A stretch of DNA of 64,000 nt from Lentzea aerocolonigenes (lineage in GTDB: Bacteria > Actinomycetota > Actinomycetes > Mycobacteriales > Pseudonocardiaceae): assembly GCF_000955955.1 (NCBI RefSeq), contig NZ_JYJG01000042.1, positions 1-64,000 on the forward strand. The letters are read 5' to 3'. The notes beneath the pieces were generated by a model that did not search any database, had not been told where the DNA came from, and saw only the letters and a program-made list of their open reading frames with translations. The first letter of the stretch is position 1. Every line of letters begins with the position of its first letter. The position numbers and the translations under genes are program-made. Positions 22,138-29,935 of this stretch are shown piece by piece.

Positions 22138-25130
22138 TGAGGCGAGGCCCGCTGGGAGCACTGCCCCAGCTCTCGAAGAACGCCAGGCACGCCCTCGTCG
22201 GGGTGGGCGCGCTGGCGTTCCTCAACGCCCTCGCGCTCGTCGCCCAGGCCGTCGCGCTGGCGTCGGTGATCACGACCCGCGAAGGCCTGCCGCTGCTCGC
22301 CGTCGCGATCCTGGCGCGCGCGGGTCTTTCGTGGGCAACGGAAAGCGCCGCCGCCCGTGCCGCTGCCGGGGCGAAGGAAGAGCTGCGGACCCAGCTGCTG
22401 GCCAAGTCGTTCGAACGCGGCCCCGGCTGGATCGCCGACCGCGGTACGGCCGAACTGTCGGTGCTCGCGACCAAGGGCCTCGACGCGCTCGACGCCTACT
22501 TCACCCGCTACCTGCCCGCGCTGGTCACGGCCGTGATCGTGCCGCCGCTGGTCGGCGCCTGGATTCTCTTCACGGACTGGCCGTCGGCCGTCCTGATCGC
22601 CGTCACGGTGCCGCTGATCCCGGTCTTCGCGGCGTTGATCGGCTGGTACACCGAGAAGCGCGTGCAGAAGGCCGCCGACGTCACCGAGCTCCTCTCGGCC
22701 CAGCTCCTCGAACTCCTTCGCGCCCTCCCGGTCCTCACGGTCTTCGGTCGGGCGAAGCAGCAGGCCAAGGCGGTCCGGCAGATCGGTGAGCAGCACCGCA
22801 AGGCCACGATGGGCACGCTCAAGATCGCGTTCCTCTCGGCTCTGGTCCTCGAAATCGCAGCCTCGCTGAGCGTCGCGTTGATCGCGGTCGGCATCGGGAT
22901 CCGGCTCGTGCACGGCGACCTGACGCTGATGACGGCGCTGGTCGTGCTGATCCTGGCGCCCGAGTGCTACCTGCCTCTTCGTGCTGCCGGTGCCGCTCAC
23001 CACGCCAGCGAGGACGGCCTGGAGGCGGTCAGGCGAGTCGCCGAAGTCGTTGAGCACGAGGACAAGTCGCGGCCGCGCGTGCCTGGAGGCTCGGTCCACG
23101 TCGACAACCTCCGCGTCCTGCGTCGTGGCGGGTTCGCTCCGGACGGCGTCAGCTTCGACGTTCGGCCTGGAGAGATTCATCGACTCGAGGGTGCGAGCGG
23201 CGCCGGCAAGTCGACCACGTTCCAAGTGCTGCTGGGCTTCTTGGAGCCGACGGACGGCACCGCGTTCGTCGCCGGCGACATCGCCTATGTACCGCAGAAG
23301 CCGGCGTTCGCGGCGAGCACGCCTCGGGCCGAGCTTGAGCTGACGGTTCCTGGGGCGGAGGACATCGAGGACGTTGCTCACGAGGTTGTGGCTGCTCATC
23401 TGCTTGACCGGCAGATCACCGATCTCTCGACCGGAGAACGCCAACGGGTTGCTGTCGCGCGCGCCTTGCTGAGGGTTCGGCACGGAGCGACGGTGCTGTT
23501 GCTTGATGAGCCGACGGCCCATCTCGACCCGGTGACAAGTCGCAAAGTCGACAAAGCGATCAAGAGAGCAAGCGCTACGGCGGCCGTCGTCCTCGCCTCG
23601 CACCGTGAGAAGGCGGCGACCGAGGACGAGACGTTCGCCAGGGTCGTCACCGAGGAGACCCGGCAGGAACGTCCGAAGCGCCTGCCGATCCCGCTCAAAG
23701 GTGCCGCGTTGGGCGTGCTGGCGACCGCTGCGGGCATCGCGCTGACGGCGCTGGCCTCGCACCTGATCGCGCGAGCCGCCGAGATGCCGCCGATTCTGAC
23801 GCTGTCGGTGCTGGTCGTGGGCGTGCGGACGTTCGCGCTGAGCAAGGGCGTGCTCCGGTACGTCGAGCGGCTGGTCACCCACCACGAGGCGTTCCAGCTG
23901 GCCACGAACCTGCGCGCGGAGCTGTGGTTGCGGCTCGTGCGCAGTCAACGCCGTGATGGGCTGCAACGGCTCGTTGACGACACCGACACCGTTCGAGACC
24001 TCGTGCCGCGCGTGCTCGTGCCGCCGGTCGTGGCGCTTGGCGCAGGTATCGCGACCACGATCCTTTTCGCGTTCATCGACCCGGCTGCTGCCCTGACACT
24101 CGGCGGGCTGCTGCTCGCGGCAGGGCTGGCCGCGCCGGCCGTCGCGGTGTGGACCGAACGCCGGGCCAGCACGAAGCTCGCCAGGGGCCGCCGCAAGGTC
24201 GCCCGCGACACGATCAACGCACTCGCCGCCGCACCGGACCTCATCGCGCACGACGCCCACCACCGCCTGTTGGAGCAGCTCCAAGCCGAGGACGCCGAGC
24301 TGTCGGTTCAGACCCGCAAGCAAGCGTTTGGCACGGGCGCTGCCACGGCGATCGTCCTGCTCGCGACCGGTGCGGCGGCCCTGATCTGCGCCACCACCGG
24401 AAACCCGGTGCTCGGCCTCGTTCCGCTCGCTCTCGCTGAACCACTGGCCGCCTTGCCGCTCGCCGCTCAGCAGCGCAAGGCGCTCCAGGAGGCCAGCGCG
24501 CGGCTCCAGTTCGACGCACCAGAGCGTCCGGAACAGCGGAAGGGCAAGCGGATCCGGATCGAGAACGTCGACGTTCGCTGGCCAGGCGCGACCGAGCCGA
24601 CGTTGAAGGACCTCCACCTCAACATCGAACCCGGCACGCACGTGGCGATCCTCGGACCGTCGGGCAGCGGCAAGTCGACGCTGTTCGCGCTGCTCCTCGG
24701 CTTCCTGCAGCCGGAACGCGGGATCGTGGAACTGCCGCGCGCCACCTGGTGCCCGCAGGAGCCGATGCTGGTCAGCACGACGGTCAGGGAGAACCTGCGG
24801 ATGTCGGGTCAGCACGACGACGAGGCGTTGAAGGACGCGCTGCGCAAGGCCTGCCTGCCGGACTGGGTGGACCGGCTCGACACCGTGATCAGGCCCGACC
24901 AGGTGTCGGGTGGCGAGGCGCAAAGGCTTGCGCTGGCCAGGGCGTTGCTGCACGACGCCGACGTGGTGCTGCTCGACGAACCGACCGCCCACCTGGACGA
25001 ACCGACCGCGCGCAAGCTGTTGGAGCAGCTCAGGCACGACGGCAGGACGATCCTGCACATCACCCACCGGCCGGACGAGGCCGCGAGGGCGGACCTCGTG
25101 CTGGACCTCGGCACGCCCGCATACCGTTGA
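22137..25130 (+). CDS. cydDC: CydDC fused ABC transporter for cytochrome bd assembly
   Basis: A 997-aa single-chain fusion of CydD and CydC, two half-transporters that are separate proteins in E. coli. It is needed for cytochrome bd maturation and exports thiols or handles haem. The first TM domain spans about 1-310 and the first NBD has Walker A GASGAGKST (about 350), signature LSTGERQRVAVARALL and LLLDEPTAHLD. The second TM domain is at about 520-780 and the second NBD has GPSGSGKST (about 839), VSGGEAQRLALARALL and LLLDEPTAHLD. The second-half nucleotide site looks intact, including the switch histidine in ITHRPDEAA. ATG overlaps the cydB stop. Confidence 0.95.
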   Translation: MRRGPLGALPQLSKNARHALVGVGALAFLNALALVAQAVALASVITTREGLPLLAVAILARAGLSWATESAAARAAAGAKEELRTQLLAKSFERGPGWIADRGTAELSVLATKGLDALDAYFTRYLPALVTAVIVPPLVGAWILFTDWPSAVLIAVTVPLIPVFAALIGWYTEKRVQKAADVTELLSAQLLELLRALPVLTVFGRAKQQAKAVRQIGEQHRKATMGTLKIAFLSALVLEIAASLSVALIAVGIGIRLVHGDLTLMTALVVLILAPECYLPLRAAGAAHHASEDGLEAVRRVAEVVEHEDKSRPRVPGGSVHVDNLRVLRRGGFAPDGVSFDVRPGEIHRLEGASGAGKSTTFQVLLGFLEPTDGTAFVAGDIAYVPQKPAFAASTPRAELELTVPGAEDIEDVAHEVVAAHLLDRQITDLSTGERQRVAVARALLRVRHGATVLLLDEPTAHLDPVTSRKVDKAIKRASATAAVVLASHREKAATEDETFARVVTEETRQERPKRLPIPLKGAALGVLATAAGIALTALASHLIARAAEMPPILTLSVLVVGVRTFALSKGVLRYVERLVTHHEAFQLATNLRAELWLRLVRSQRRDGLQRLVDDTDTVRDLVPRVLVPPVVALGAGIATTILFAFIDPAAALTLGGLLLAAGLAAPAVAVWTERRASTKLARGRRKVARDTINALAAAPDLIAHDAHHRLLEQLQAEDAELSVQTRKQAFGTGAATAIVLLATGAAALICATTGNPVLGLVPLALAEPLAALPLAAQQRKALQEASARLQFDAPERPEQRKGKRIRIENVDVRWPGATEPTLKDLHLNIEPGTHVAILGPSGSGKSTLFALLLGFLQPERGIVELPRATWCPQEPMLVSTTVRENLRMSGQHDDEALKDALRKACLPDWVDRLDTVIRPDQVSGGEAQRLALARALLHDADVVLLDEPTAHLDEPTARKLLEQLRHDGRTILHITHRPDEAARADLVLDLGTPAYR

Positions 25131-25135
25131 GGACC

Positions 25136-26242
25136 ATGGACCCCTCCCTGGCGCGGCGCGTGCTCGTCGCGTCCACCGAGATCACGTCGGCGGCGCTGGA
25201 AGACCCGGAGAACGTGCTGCGGCTCGTGGTGGAGGCGGCCGCGGAGATCGCGGACGCCGACCTCGGCCTGGCCATGCTCGCCACGGAGGAAGACGACGGC
25301 ACGCTCACGGTCGAGGCGTCCAGCGGCGAGCCGGTCGTGGCGACGCTGAGCCCGCGCAGTGCTGCTGCCAAGGCGGCGCGCACTGGCGTTCCGGTGATGG
25401 CCGACGACGTCACGAACGACCCGCGCACGGCCCCGTACGTGCCGCACGCGCTGAGGGGCTACGGACCGTTCGCGGTGGCGCCGTTCGGCACGTCAGACCG
25501 CAAGATCGGCGCTCTGGCGGTTTATCGCCGTAGAGACAAACCGCCGTTCACGCAGGAGACGGTGGACGTGCTGTCGGCGTTCGCGGCGCAGGCAGGCCTC
25601 GCGGTGGTGCTCGCGGAGGGCTTCACGGCACGGCAGCGCGTCGCGGTCTACGAGGAGCGCGAACGGATCGCGCGCGACCTGCACGACGTGATCATCCAGC
25701 GGCTCTACGGCGCGGGCGTGCAGCTCAGCCTGCTGGAACGCCGGCTGGGCAAGAAGCTCGACAACTCGCAGCGGGCCAGGATCAACGAGGCCGTGGACCT
25801 GGTCGACGAGACGATCGCCGAGGTCCGTGCGACCGTCCGCAAGCTGCGCAACACCGACCCGGCCGACTCCGCGGACCTGCTCGACTCGATCAACGCCGAG
25901 GTCCGCACGGCCGGTGAGCTGCTCGGATTTTCGCCGCGCCTGCACGTGGCCGGCGATCTGGCGAACGTGCCGCGGCGGCACGCCGACGACGCGCGGGCGG
26001 CGTTGCGCGAGGCGTTGTCGAACGTCGTGCGCCACTCAGGAGCGACGAACGTGCAGATCGACGTACGGCGTGATGAGAAGCATCTGCTGCTGCGAGTCGC
26101 GGACAACGGATGCGGCATCCCGTCCGGCGTGACTCAGCGCGGATTGCGGCATCTCGCCGAGAGGGCGAAGTCCGCGAGTGGCGATTTCCGCGTCGTGAGT
26201 TCGCCGAACGGGACGACGCTCACCTGGTCCGTCCCCGTTTAG
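25136..26242 (+). CDS. GAF-domain sensor histidine kinase (DevS/DosT-like)
   Basis: A 368-aa soluble sensor kinase. A single GAF domain (about 20-160) precedes a HisKA_3 dimerisation domain with the phospho-acceptor His183 in RERIARDLHDVIIQ. An HATPase domain follows, with N-box LREALSNVVRHSGATN, G1 VADNGCGIP and G2 RGLRHLAERA. It resembles mycobacterial DevS/DosT but has one GAF instead of two. His104 (APYVPHALRG) falls roughly where DevS has its haem-binding His149 (inference). ATG is 5 bp after the cydDC stop, so it is co-transcribed with cyd. It converges on and overlaps the response-regulator gene. Confidence 0.9.
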   Translation: MDPSLARRVLVASTEITSAALEDPENVLRLVVEAAAEIADADLGLAMLATEEDDGTLTVEASSGEPVVATLSPRSAAAKAARTGVPVMADDVTNDPRTAPYVPHALRGYGPFAVAPFGTSDRKIGALAVYRRRDKPPFTQETVDVLSAFAAQAGLAVVLAEGFTARQRVAVYEERERIARDLHDVIIQRLYGAGVQLSLLERRLGKKLDNSQRARINEAVDLVDETIAEVRATVRKLRNTDPADSADLLDSINAEVRTAGELLGFSPRLHVAGDLANVPRRHADDARAALREALSNVVRHSGATNVQIDVRRDEKHLLLRVADNGCGIPSGVTQRGLRHLAERAKSASGDFRVVSSPNGTTLTWSVPV

Positions 26243-26837
26243 CCACCCAGGCGGCGGCTTGCGTCCGCCGTTCCATGCCGAGTTTGGCGAGCACGGACGT
26301 CACGTAGTTCTTCACCGTCTTCTCCGCGAGGAAGAGACGTTCACCGATTTGGCGGTTCGTCAGGCCTTCACCGATGAGCTCCAGCACTCGCTGTTCCTGA
26401 TCGGTGAGGCCGACCGGGGCCGGATTGCGCATCCGTTCGAGTACCCGGCTCGTGGTCGCGGGGTCCAGAAGGGACCGTCCAGCCGCGACTTCACGGACGG
26501 CCGTCACGACGTCCTGGCCGCGAACCTGCTTGAGCAGATAGCCGGAAGCGCCGGCCATGATGGCCCCGACCAACGCCTCCTCGTCGTCGAACGCGGTCAG
26601 CACGAGACAGCGGATGCCGAGATCCCGGAGTGATCGGCACAGGTCGACGCCACTGCCGTCGGGAAGCTGAACGTCCACGACGGCCACATCGGGCGGTGTC
26701 TTTTGAGCCCGAGTAACCGCTTCGTCGACGGATCCCGCCTCAGCGATGACCGAGATGTCCGACTCGTCGTCGAGCATCTCGCGCAGTCCTCTGCGCACTA
26801 CTTCGTGGTCGTCAACCAACAAAACTCGCACTGGCAC
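26220..26837 (-). CDS. devR: NarL/FixJ-family response regulator (DevR/DosR-like)
   Basis: A 205-aa regulator. The receiver domain (1-120) has the acidic pair in VLLVDDHEVVRRGL, phospho-acceptor Asp54 in VAVVDVQLPDGSG, and the Lys in GYLLKQVRG. The LuxR-type HTH (about 140-200) contains LTDQEQRVLELIGEGLTNRQ and ends LGMERRTQAAAW, nearly the DevR C-terminus. GTG at 26837 has TACGGT 6 nt upstream (leaderless). Its 3-prime end overlaps the kinase gene by 23 bp in convergent orientation. DosR-like boxes occur upstream of cydA. Confidence 0.9.
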   Translation of the reverse strand: MPVRVLLVDDHEVVRRGLREMLDDESDISVIAEAGSVDEAVTRAQKTPPDVAVVDVQLPDGSGVDLCRSLRDLGIRCLVLTAFDDEEALVGAIMAGASGYLLKQVRGQDVVTAVREVAAGRSLLDPATTSRVLERMRNPAPVGLTDQEQRVLELIGEGLTNRQIGERLFLAEKTVKNYVTSVLAKLGMERRTQAAAWVAKRGRTR

Positions 26838-26898
26838 GAATCCACCGTACGTCGAATGGCTGTTCCTGAGCGTGACTCAAATTGGCACAGTTCTTGTC

Positions 26899-27393
26899 AT
26901 GGCAGAAGGCTCGGTACGACCGGTCGAGGAAGCAGATCGCATAGTTGTCGCCCGACTGGTTCTCGAGCTATGGGGCGCGCACACCGCCGTCGCTCACGGC
27001 GAGGTGTTCTTCCCCGCCAGTCTGCCGGGCTTCCTCGTGGAGAAGCAGGGTCAGGTGCTGGGTCTGCTGACCTACGCGGTGGCGAACCACCAGCTGGAGA
27101 TCGTCACGATCGACGCGCTTCGGCGGGGCCGCGGCGTCGGCACCGCGCTGGTCGACGCCGCGGTTCGTCAGGCGCGCACACTCGGGTGCACTCGGGTGAG
27201 GCTGACGACCACCAACGACAACCTCGACGCGATCCGCTTCTACCAGCGGCGCGGGTTCAAGCTCTCCGCGTTGAGACCGGACGCGGTGCGCGAAGCTCGC
27301 AAGCTCAAGCCCGAGATCCCCGCGGTTGGGGATTTCGGTATCCCCATCACAGATGAGGTTGACCTGGAGCGATGGGTCGCGCCTCGGCAGTAG
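26899..27393 (+). CDS. GNAT-family N-acetyltransferase
   Basis: A 164-aa acetyl-CoA-dependent acetyltransferase. Motif A is present as DALRRGRGVGTALVDAAV (CoA pyrophosphate loop RGRGVG), and motif B as NDNLDAIRFYQRRGFKL. The acceptor is unknown. ATG at 26899 gives the usual N-terminus (SVRPVEEADRIVV), but no ribosome-binding site is visible. Divergent from the devR-like gene across 61 bp. Its stop lies at the edge of the DnaA-box-like cluster. Confidence 0.85.
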   Translation: MAEGSVRPVEEADRIVVARLVLELWGAHTAVAHGEVFFPASLPGFLVEKQGQVLGLLTYAVANHQLEIVTIDALRRGRGVGTALVDAAVRQARTLGCTRVRLTTTNDNLDAIRFYQRRGFKLSALRPDAVREARKLKPEIPAVGDFGIPITDEVDLERWVAPRQ

Positions 27394-27433
27394 TCCACAG
27401 GTGTCCACAACTCTGTCCACAGGGTTGTGCACA
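27391..27433 (+). promoter_or_regulatory. Cluster of four DnaA-box-like 9-mers
   Basis: TAGTCCACA (27391), GTGTCCACA (27401), CTGTCCACA (27413) and TTGTGCACA (27425) each differ by one base from TTGTCCACA, the high-GC actinobacterial DnaA box. They run in the same direction at 10-12 bp spacing, on one face of the helix. The site lies between the convergent GNAT and macro-domain genes, where no promoter is expected. Confidence 0.5.
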
Positions 27434-27441
27434 GCTTCGGA

Positions 27442-28008
27442 TCACACGTGGAGCGGGTTGAACGCCTCGTCCCACGCTGCCGCGACCTGATGTGCGCACG
27501 TGGACGGCGCGACGCCCCCGACCCCGGTGCCGAGCCCCGGCATCGCGATGGTGCGGACGGCGTCGCGCACCGGCGTGCCGTCTTCGAGGCGTCCTTCGAG
27601 CCAGAGCCGCAGCACTGCCCGCGCCGCGAGGTACGGGTGGACCGTGTCGATCGGCAGCCGCTCACCGGGCCGGCGCATGGTCGGCGCGCTGATGAGCCAC
27701 GCCGGTTCGGTCTCGCCCGTCGCCACGATCTGCGCCTCGCCCACGGGCAACTCGCCGCCGTGCAACGTGAGCACGGCACTGCGGACGTTGTTCTCGACCT
27801 CGGGGAACGCCGTGGCGTAGACGGCGTCGATGCCACCGCGCATCCAGCCCTGCGAGTTGGCAGGGCTGACGATGGCCTGCGCGTGGATGTCCAGCACGGA
27901 CCCGCGATGCACCCGCACTCCGGCGCGTCCGTTCGCGACAGCGAGCCAGGCGTTCGCCATCGGTTCGTCGACCGCGCACAACACGAGTTCTGGCGCTAGA
28001 GCGGGCAC
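27442..28008 (-). CDS. Macro-domain protein
   Basis: A 188-aa protein consisting mainly of a macro domain, which binds or hydrolyses ADP-ribose derivatives. Diagnostic sequences are HRGSVLDIHAQAIVSPANSQ, then GWMRGGIDAVYATAFP (ligand-binding Gly-rich loop) and TIAMPGLGTGVGGV. A role in reversing ADP-ribosylation or removing O-acetyl-ADP-ribose is possible. GTG at 28008 is the likely start, with ATG at 27960 as alternative; no good ribosome-binding site is visible. Divergent from pheA. Confidence 0.85.
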   Translation of the reverse strand: MPALAPELVLCAVDEPMANAWLAVANGRAGVRVHRGSVLDIHAQAIVSPANSQGWMRGGIDAVYATAFPEVENNVRSAVLTLHGGELPVGEAQIVATGETEPAWLISAPTMRRPGERLPIDTVHPYLAARAVLRLWLEGRLEDGTPVRDAVRTIAMPGLGTGVGGVAPSTCAHQVAAAWDEAFNPLHV

Positions 28009-28107
28009 GCCCCAAGCATTCCAGTTCGAACGGTCCTGGCGGAACCCAGGTTTGGCGGCAGACACAGGCGTGATTTGCGCCTCTGATCGCCGCACTACGC
28101 TGACCCG

Positions 28108-28998
28108 ATGCCGCGCATTGCGTACTTCGGACCACAGGGCACCTTCACCGAGCAGGCAGCGCTTCGTTTCGAGGGCGAACTGGTTCCGTTCGAAACGATC
28201 CCGCTCGCGATCGCAGCGCTGCGCAAGGGCGAGACCGAGTTCGCGTGCGTGCCGATCGAGAACTCCGTCGAGGGCGCCGTGCCCGCGACGCTGGACGCGC
28301 TGATCCGCGACGAGCCGGTCGTCGCCGTGGCCGAGACCGTGCTGGACGTCCGGTTCAGCGTCCTGGTGCGTCCGGGGACGACTGAGATCCGTTCCGTGGC
28401 TTCGCACCCGCACGCGCTGGCTCAGGTCCGCGAGTGGATCGCCGCAACGCTTCCGGGCGTCACGTCGATCGCGACTTCTTCGACCGCCGCTGCCGCCGCC
28501 GCCGTCGAGCGCGGCGAGTTCGACGCCGCCGTGACCGCTCCGGTGGCCGTGAACCACTACGCGTTGGACGAGTACGCGACGGACGTCCTGGACGTGGCCG
28601 ATGCGCGGACCCGGTTCTTGCTGCTCCGCCGACCGGGCGCACTGCCTGCGCCGACCGGAGCAGACCGCACCAGCGTCGTCGTGACCACGCCAGACCGCAT
28701 GGGCGTGCTGTCCGAGCTGCTGACCGAACTGGCGTTGCGTGGCATCAATCTCACCGGCCTCGAATCGCGCCCCACGAAGGGCAAACTGGGGGAGTACCGC
28801 TTCTACATCGACGTCGAGGGGCACATCGCAGAACCGAGGATCGGTGACGCGCTGGCCGCGCTGCACCGACACTCGCGCGAGATCCGGTTCCTCGGGTCCT
28901 TCCCGAAGGCCGACCAGAGGCCCGTCGAGGCCCACAACGCCGAGTTCACCGCAGCAGCCACTTGGGTCGATGCTGTCAGAAAGGGCGAGACCGGGTGA
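28108..28998 (+). CDS. pheA: Prephenate dehydratase
   Basis: Converts prephenate to phenylpyruvate in phenylalanine synthesis (EC 4.2.1.51). It is the monofunctional 296-aa actinobacterial form. The PDT domain (1-180) starts RIAYFGPQGTFTEQAA and includes VPIENSVEGAV, TSIATSSTAAA and the TRF motif in DARTRFLLL. The ACT regulatory domain (about 186-265) has LTGLESRPTKGKLGEYRFY, the phenylalanine-binding ESRP motif. ATG at 28108 has TACGCT 6 nt upstream (leaderless). The stop overlaps the next gene. Confidence 0.96.
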   Translation: MPRIAYFGPQGTFTEQAALRFEGELVPFETIPLAIAALRKGETEFACVPIENSVEGAVPATLDALIRDEPVVAVAETVLDVRFSVLVRPGTTEIRSVASHPHALAQVREWIAATLPGVTSIATSSTAAAAAAVERGEFDAAVTAPVAVNHYALDEYATDVLDVADARTRFLLLRRPGALPAPTGADRTSVVVTTPDRMGVLSELLTELALRGINLTGLESRPTKGKLGEYRFYIDVEGHIAEPRIGDALAALHRHSREIRFLGSFPKADQRPVEAHNAEFTAAATWVDAVRKGETG

Positions 28999-29588
28999 GG
29001 TTGCTGCTGGTCAGGCACGGTGAGACGGCGTCGAACATCGAACGCAAGCTGGACACGGCCATGCCCGGTCCACCCCTCACCGAGCTGGGCCAGAAGCAGG
29101 CCCGCGAGCTGTCCGACGTCCTGGTCGGCGAAGACATCGTCGCCGTCTACGCGAGCATCGGCCTGCGCGCCCAGCAAACCGCTGCCCCGACCGCCGAACG
29201 CCTCGGCCTGCCCGTGCAGATCCTTCCGGGCGTCCACGAGATCCAGGTTGGGTCGTTGGAGGGGCGCAACGACACCGAGGCCTACAAGACATACCTGGAC
29301 ACCGTGATCAAGTGGGCAGAGGGCGAGCTGGACGTCGCCTTTCCCGGTGGCGGAGAGACCGGGCAGCAGGTGTTGGACCGCTTCCTCGGCGCCATCGAGT
29401 CGATCAAGCAGGACGGCACCGTCATGGTCGTGACGCACGGCGGTTCTGGTCGGATGGGTGCGTTGGCGCTGGCGTCGAACGTGCCGGTGGAGCTGGCGGA
29501 GAACCTGCTGCCGAACACCGGTGTCGTGGTGCTGGAGAGCGACGGCGACGGCTGGGTGTGCCGCTCCTGGGCAGGCGTGGAGCTCTAG
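28995..29588 (+). CDS. Histidine phosphatase / phosphoglycerate-mutase family protein
   Basis: A 197-aa member of the histidine phosphatase superfamily. The catalytic motif is LLVRHGETASN (the His forms the phospho-intermediate), with a second His in VVTHGGSGRMG. The substrate is not predictable. The GTG overlaps the pheA stop (GTGA), so the two are coupled, an arrangement common in actinobacteria. The stop overlaps that of the convergent metallopeptidase gene by 3 bases. Confidence 0.9.
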   Translation: MRLLLVRHGETASNIERKLDTAMPGPPLTELGQKQARELSDVLVGEDIVAVYASIGLRAQQTAAPTAERLGLPVQILPGVHEIQVGSLEGRNDTEAYKTYLDTVIKWAEGELDVAFPGGGETGQQVLDRFLGAIESIKQDGTVMVVTHGGSGRMGALALASNVPVELAENLLPNTGVVVLESDGDGWVCRSWAGVEL

Positions 29589-29935
29589 CCCCAGCCCAGT
29601 TCGTGCAGTCGCGCGTCGTCCACCCCGAAGTGGTGGGCGATCTCGTGCACCACGGTGATGGTCACTTCCTCGACGACGTCCTCCTCGGAGTCGCAGATGT
29701 CGAGGATCGCCTCGCGGTAGATGAAGATGTGGTCCGGCAGGTTCCCGCCGTAGTCCGTGTTGCGCTCGGTCAGCGCGATCCCCTGGTACAGCCCCAGCAG
29801 CGACGGCTCGACGTCGTTGCGGTCCTCGACCAGCACCACCACGTTGTTCATCGCGTGCGTGAACTCCGGCGGGACCAGGTCCAGGGCCTCCTCGACCAGC
29901 TCGTCGAAGCGGGCCCTGGTCATCTCGACGGTCAT
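29585..29935 (-). CDS. Small zincin-like metallopeptidase family protein
   Basis: A 116-aa protein with a zinc-protease HExxH motif, VVHEIAHHFG (His97, Glu98, His101), followed by VDDARLHELGWG, which may supply the third ligand. This short cytosolic zincin family is widespread in actinobacteria, typically beside the septum-formation gene, and is largely uncharacterised. ATG at 29935 overlaps the stop of the upstream septum-formation gene (ATGA), showing coupling. Confidence 0.85.
   Translation of the reverse strand: MTVEMTRARFDELVEEALDLVPPEFTHAMNNVVVLVEDRNDVEPSLLGLYQGIALTERNTDYGGNLPDHIFIYREAILDICDSEEDVVEEVTITVVHEIAHHFGVDDARLHELGWG

Noticed and set aside
22113..25067. A 984-codon minus-strand frame opposite cydDC
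   Set aside because: Its composition (Arg, Gln, His-rich, no domain) is that of an antisense shadow, while the plus strand has full ABC transporter motifs.
27391..27433. Replication origin (oriC)
   Set aside because: Only four weak DnaA-like boxes, no AT-rich unwinding element, and no dnaA or dnaN nearby.
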